From Cytophagia bacterium (GTDB lineage: Bacteria > Bacteroidota > Bacteroidia > Cytophagales > Cyclobacteriaceae), in assembly GCA_013373005.1 (NCBI GenBank), contig JABXIP010000181.1, positions 1 through 14,512 of the forward strand: a stretch of DNA of 14,512 nucleotides. Direction: 5' to 3'. A model generated the notes under the pieces. The model was not told where the DNA came from. It did no database searches and was given only the letters and a program-made list of their open reading frames with translations. The translations under genes and the position numbers were made by a program. Of this stretch, positions 13,001 through 14,512 are shown one piece after another. Each line of letters starts with the position of its first letter. Position 1 is the stretch's first letter.

Positions 13001-14512
13001 TCAAACATCTTTTGATTGTAATGATGTCGGTGTTGTCCAAGTTACGCTTACGGTCACTGATAATAACGACATCTCAAATACTGGTACTGCTTTGGTTGAA
13101 GTTCTGGATGTGCTACCAATAGATGCGCAAGACGATACAATTGAATTGACTTCTTGCGAATCAATAACATTCACAGTAGCGGACCTAATCGGAAATGATA
13201 CCGATCCATATAATGAAGATCTAATTGTTGACTTTGTAGGTCAGCCAAGCTCAGGAACAATTGTAGACAACAATAACGGCACTTGGACTTATACTCCGGG
13301 TAGCTCAGCAAGTCACTCGGCTACAGCTTCTTACATAGTGAAGAGAGATGATGGAACCATCGTCTTCTCTGAGAATGGACATTTCTATGAGTATGTTTCA
13401 GATCCAAATATTAGTTGGGAAGATGCCAGAGATGCAGCCGCTGCCATGTCTTACAATGGTATGCAAGGATATTTGGTGACCATTACTTCGGCTGCTGAGA
13501 ATCAGTTTGCTTTTGACAAACTTGATGATCAGGCTTGGATAGGAGCAACAGATACTGAAACTGAAAATGAATGGAGATGGGTAACAGGCCCTGAGGCTGG
13601 AACATTCTTCTATGATCAGTCAACTGGTCAGGCACAAAATGGAGCTTATACCAATTGGCAAGCTAATGAGCCTAATAATTATGGAACTGGTGAAGATTAT
13701 GCGCATTTCAGAAATACAGGTGAATGGAATGATTTCCCACTTAGCGCCAGTGAAATTCAAGGATATATTGTAGAGTATGGAGGCATGGATGGCGATTGCG
13801 ATATTGATGCAACTGCTACTGCTACTATCACTTTTAATTTGAATGATACGGAAGATCCTGTAATCACCGCACCTTCAGATATCACAACACTAGCGACAAG
13901 TGCTGCTGGAGCAGTAGTAAATTACACGGCTCCTGTAGGTACGGACAATTGTGATGTAACGACCAGCTTAACAGCTGGGTTTGCAAGTGGAGCAACGTTC
14001 CCATTGGGTACAACCACTGTGACCTACACTGCAACCGATGCATCTGGTAATGAAGCGTCAGCTTCTTTCGATGTGACTGTTGAAGGTGTTTTACCTGTTG
14101 TTACTGCAGTAGATATTTCTGCTAGTACTGACCCAGGAAGTAGCACTGCAGTAGTGAACTTCGCAGCAACTGATAATGTAGGTGTGCCTAGTTCAACGAT
14201 TAGTTATAGTATTCCACCAGGCTCAAGCTTCCCAATTGGAGCTACTGAAGTGACAGCTACAGCTACAAATGCGGTGGGTACTGCAAGCACAGTATTTACA
14301 GTTACTGTTTCAGATGATGAAGATCCTGTGGTAATTACTCAAGATGTAACTGTTTACTTAGATGAGAATGGAAACGCAAGTATAACGCCAACACAGATCG
14401 ATAATGGCTCTTCTGATAATTCAGGAGGACAGTTAAACTATAGCTTAAATCAATCAACCTTTGATTGTGACGATTTGGGAGCCCGTAATGAAGCAACTAT
14501 TGTTTCAGATAA
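10032..14512 (+). CDS. Giant secreted multidomain adhesin-like protein (Ig-like, TSP3, HYR, C-type lectin), 3' end outside window
   Basis: The frame stays open from the ATG at 10032 to the window edge (1493 full codons, no stop). An in-frame TAG at 10026-10028 makes this ATG the first possible start. The signal peptide has a long basic n-region (to about residue 28), a hydrophobic core (29-42) and likely cleavage after QALG. Then come beta-rich regions (about 46-205; 205-320 ending GFVDDVQL, MAM- or jelly-roll-like; 325-498), an Ig-like module (501-586), TSP3-like Asp repeats (588-612), a beta-rich insert (617-793), a second TSP3-like stretch (794-818), a DUF5011-like domain (873-945), module copy 2 (946-1026), a split Ig-like domain holding a C-type lectin (1028-1270), two HYR-like domains (1272-1352, 1354-1427) and module copy 3 (from 1428). 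It is rich in Asp, Ser, Thr and Asn. Probably a type IX-secreted surface or matrix adhesin; the sorting domain is not in the window. Ligand unknown. Confidence 0.92.
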   Translation, partial: MKPFLPQEGLTRVRPSLVNLFTTNFSRKLFFGVFLLTLFSIQALGQNLNYNARIVSFSAGNSSATWETGEEEYTWLGYLRDNSGTSNSGCVTRNIDGATTVNGFYAPLNRTNSTSNSLNLRIDAWEDDFGDRCQWEYGIFGNGDDGRVQMDTDFQFGSATEFTQTTDWSTGNSVFSATARVSYSYASISIDAAIDNIDEAITTGGNRPFWGAVGSWANNDGDVATSGTITDNQTSSMTMTVSGKSSIAFDWRVSSEANFDYLRVYINGVEQDRISGNVGWTNKTYQLTGGNDVIEWRYTKDGSVSSNLDRGFVDDVQLTDAPVGDPITTTAWRINNVATDIVTGVNQAYNGDPAAYAYMDIPETSDENWEAAPLDGNGAILFGGSNASNLGAYTCRTALDFTYFETFIDIPENFEITDLTVTFGAADDGARAYIFNSAHPEGAFRGQIALGDNSAVINDYSDLAVAGELNRLVIVQFDDCATGNNLRDAQITVNGEEIPVDNSAPPVVIAQDITVALGNDGTFVLEPSQVDNGSFSTLAGPVTLSLDQAYSFSCGDYGTTVTVTLTATDTNGEQSSTTANVTVNGGLDTDADGIPNSCDLDDDNDGILDINECDDNSQFFWSDAPTLVNPTASVDPWTSGLNASTSATGTINGIGYTYESNTPFSLTDNLFSEATFDADLNVPDQKSVQNIRQSENRLVFDEPMTNPILLFSSVGGANSVKIQFYNDFDVLFDTHVGTGSYITFDDVNNSLEGKEAYVVLRFNGTYSELVFDYLDDEFYVNFAFGADFAQPCSQDDDGDGIINSLDLDRDNDGCSDAVEGSLGLQPSVLNADGSIAGGVDANGVPLAANGGQSIGTSSDPSATCVCDLGIDETAPTITLNGGDIQLNQFDAFTDPGAQISDNCSATLQVTGTVDTNTVGTYTLTYKAVDPQGNASAELTRTVTVIDAAPPTVVTQNITVQLGADGTATITPEQIDNGSSDASGIQSLSLSQTSFDCNDVGVVQVTLTVTDNNDISNTGTALVEVLDVLPIDAQDDTIELTSCESITFTVADLIGNDTDPYNEDLIVDFVGQPSSGTIVDNNNGTWTYTPGSSASHSATASYIVKRDDGTIVFSENGHFYEYVSDPNISWEDARDAAAAMSYNGMQGYLVTITSAAENQFAFDKLDDQAWIGATDTETENEWRWVTGPEAGTFFYDQSTGQAQNGAYTNWQANEPNNYGTGEDYAHFRNTGEWNDFPLSASEIQGYIVEYGGMDGDCDIDATATATITFNLNDTEDPVITAPSDITTLATSAAGAVVNYTAPVGTDNCDVTTSLTAGFASGATFPLGTTTVTYTATDASGNEASASFDVTVEGVLPVVTAVDISASTDPGSSTAVVNFAATDNVGVPSSTISYSIPPGSSFPIGATEVTATATNAVGTASTVFTVTVSDDEDPVVITQDVTVYLDENGNASITPTQIDNGSSDNSGGQLNYSLNQSTFDCDDLGARNEATIVSD
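11532..11791 (+). repeat. Ig-like repeat module, copy 1 (in the giant protein)
   Basis: Residues about 501-586 begin SAPPVVIAQDITVALGNDG and contain the family's middle segment PSQVDNGS, then FSCGDYG and TVTLTATDTNGEQS. It is the most divergent of three copies in the window (others at 12867 and 14313). The same unit is widespread in secreted Bacteroidota proteins. Confidence 0.75.
11793..11867 (+). other. TSP3-like calcium-binding repeats, first block (in the giant protein)
   Basis: Residues 588-612 read DTDADGIPNSCDLDDDNDG followed by ILDINE, the spacing of Asp and Gly seen in thrombospondin type 3 repeats, where the Asp side chains bind calcium. A second block follows at 12411 after a beta-rich domain. 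Confidence 0.75.
12411..12485 (+). other. TSP3-like calcium-binding repeats, second block (in the giant protein)
   Basis: Residues 794-818 read QDDDGDGIINSLDLDRDNDG followed by CSDAV, the same Asp/Gly spacing as the block at 11793. About 175 residues of beta-rich sequence without a recognised family separate the two blocks. Confidence 0.75.
12867..13109 (+). repeat. Ig-like repeat module, copy 2 (in the giant protein)
   Basis: Residues about 946-1026 begin APPTVVTQNITVQLGADG and contain ITPEQIDNGSSD, LSLSQTSFDCNDVG and VTLTVTDNND. This is close to the usual Bacteroidota form of the module and very similar to copy 3 at 14313. The Cys often present after SSD is Ser here, leaving one Cys in FDC. 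Confidence 0.8.
13113..13844 (+). other. Ig-like domain (Big_9/cadherin-like type) split by a C-type lectin domain
   Basis: Residues 1028-1110 look like a tandem Ig-like domain of the Big_9/VCBS type: QDDTIELTSC, then LIGNDTDP, then GTWTYTPGSSASHSATASYI. The closing strand expected for such a domain (an ATATITF-type strand) appears only at residues 1260-1270, after the lectin domain. I infer that the lectin domain is inserted before the last strand. Confidence 0.55.
13368..13784 (+). other. C-type lectin-like domain (CTLD) within the giant protein
   Basis: Residues about 1113-1251 start with GHFYEYV and SWEDARDAAA. Core CTLD motifs follow: WIGATD (1169-1174), EPN (1213-1215), WND (1232-1234) and the closing strand GYIVEYGG. 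EPN together with WND is the calcium-site pattern of mannose-type C-type lectins, so sugar binding is plausible. No Cys occurs in this domain, whereas classic animal CTLDs have two disulfides. Ligand specificity is inferred from motif only. Confidence 0.8.
13845..14312 (+). other. Two HYR-like Ig-fold domains in tandem (in the giant protein)
   Basis: The first (residues 1272-1352) reads EDPVITAPSDI, DNCDVTTSL, FPLGTTTVTYTATDASGNEA and FDVTV, a textbook HYR pattern. The second (about 1354-1427) has FPIGATEVTATATNAVGTAS in the same place but lacks the Cys. HYR domains are Ig-like and common in adhesins. Confidence 0.75.
14313..14512 (+). repeat. Ig-like repeat module, copy 3, cut by window end (in the giant protein)
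   Basis: Residues from 1428 read EDPVVITQDVTVYLDENGN, ITPTQIDNGSSDNSGG and STFDCDDLGARN, parallel to copy 2. The DNA of copies 2 and 3 is also alike around the QIDNGSSD segment. Recombination between copies could change the length of the gene. Confidence 0.75.

Noticed and set aside
13809..13832. GCT/ACT triplet repeat as a possible unstable microsatellite
   Set aside because: Only a few imperfect units, well explained by Ala-Thr alternation in a beta strand.
11532..14512. Tandem repeats as a possible CRISPR or mobile element
   Set aside because: The units are long, diverged and in frame, and translate to Ig-like domains; there are no short identical repeats with spacers.

Overview
The window reads as chromosomal DNA from a Bacteroidota bacterium, most like the gliding, marine Cytophagales or Flavobacteriia. 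The evidence is a moderately AT-rich composition, almost no Shine-Dalgarno sequences, a 7TMR-DISM hybrid kinase, a TPR/HisKA_2 kinase beside a LytTR regulator, a tricorn-like S41 protease, and a giant secreted protein built from Ig-like, HYR, TSP3 and C-type lectin modules. No tRNA, rRNA, CRISPR array, insertion sequence or phage gene was seen. No stretch over 300 bases lacks a gene.

Left block (1-3851): the 3' end of a Nudix hydrolase of the CoA-pyrophosphatase type runs rightward. It meets a leftward cluster of three genes: a LOG-family protein (3851-3264), a 7TMR-DISM hybrid histidine kinase (3183-697) and a RidA-superfamily protein (700-308). Kinase and RidA-like gene overlap by 4 bases (ATGA). 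The RidA-like gene overlaps the Nudix gene tail to tail by 17 bases.

Middle block (3852-9860): a 131-base divergent region with an imperfect inverted repeat separates the LOG gene from a rightward periplasmic tricorn-like S41 protease (3983-7213). The protease gene ends with a 4-base tail-to-tail overlap against a leftward TPR/HisKA_2 sensor kinase (9036-7210, TTG start). A LytTR response regulator (9165-9860) is divergent from that kinase across 128 bases, and the two are probably cognate.

Right block (9861-14512): after a weak terminator-like hairpin and a leader with competing hairpins, a very large secreted protein starts at 10032 and stays open to the window edge (1493 complete codons). 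Its mosaic holds an N-terminal signal peptide, beta-rich domains, two TSP3-like calcium-binding stretches separated by another beta-rich domain, three copies of one Ig-like module, a DUF5011-like domain, two HYR-like domains, and a cysteine-free C-type lectin domain that appears nested inside another Ig-like domain. It is probably a type IX secretion substrate that works at the cell surface, but the C-terminal sorting domain that would prove this lies outside the window.

Taken together, the window holds two sensory systems (a hybrid kinase and a TPR-kinase/LytTR pair) beside a periplasmic protease and a giant adhesin. Control of the adhesin by the neighbouring LytTR regulator is plausible, but it is inferred from position only. 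No clearly new defence or mobile system was found. The most notable signals are the nested lectin domain, the kinase/RidA-like coupling with loss of the RidA arginine, and the structured intergenic regions.
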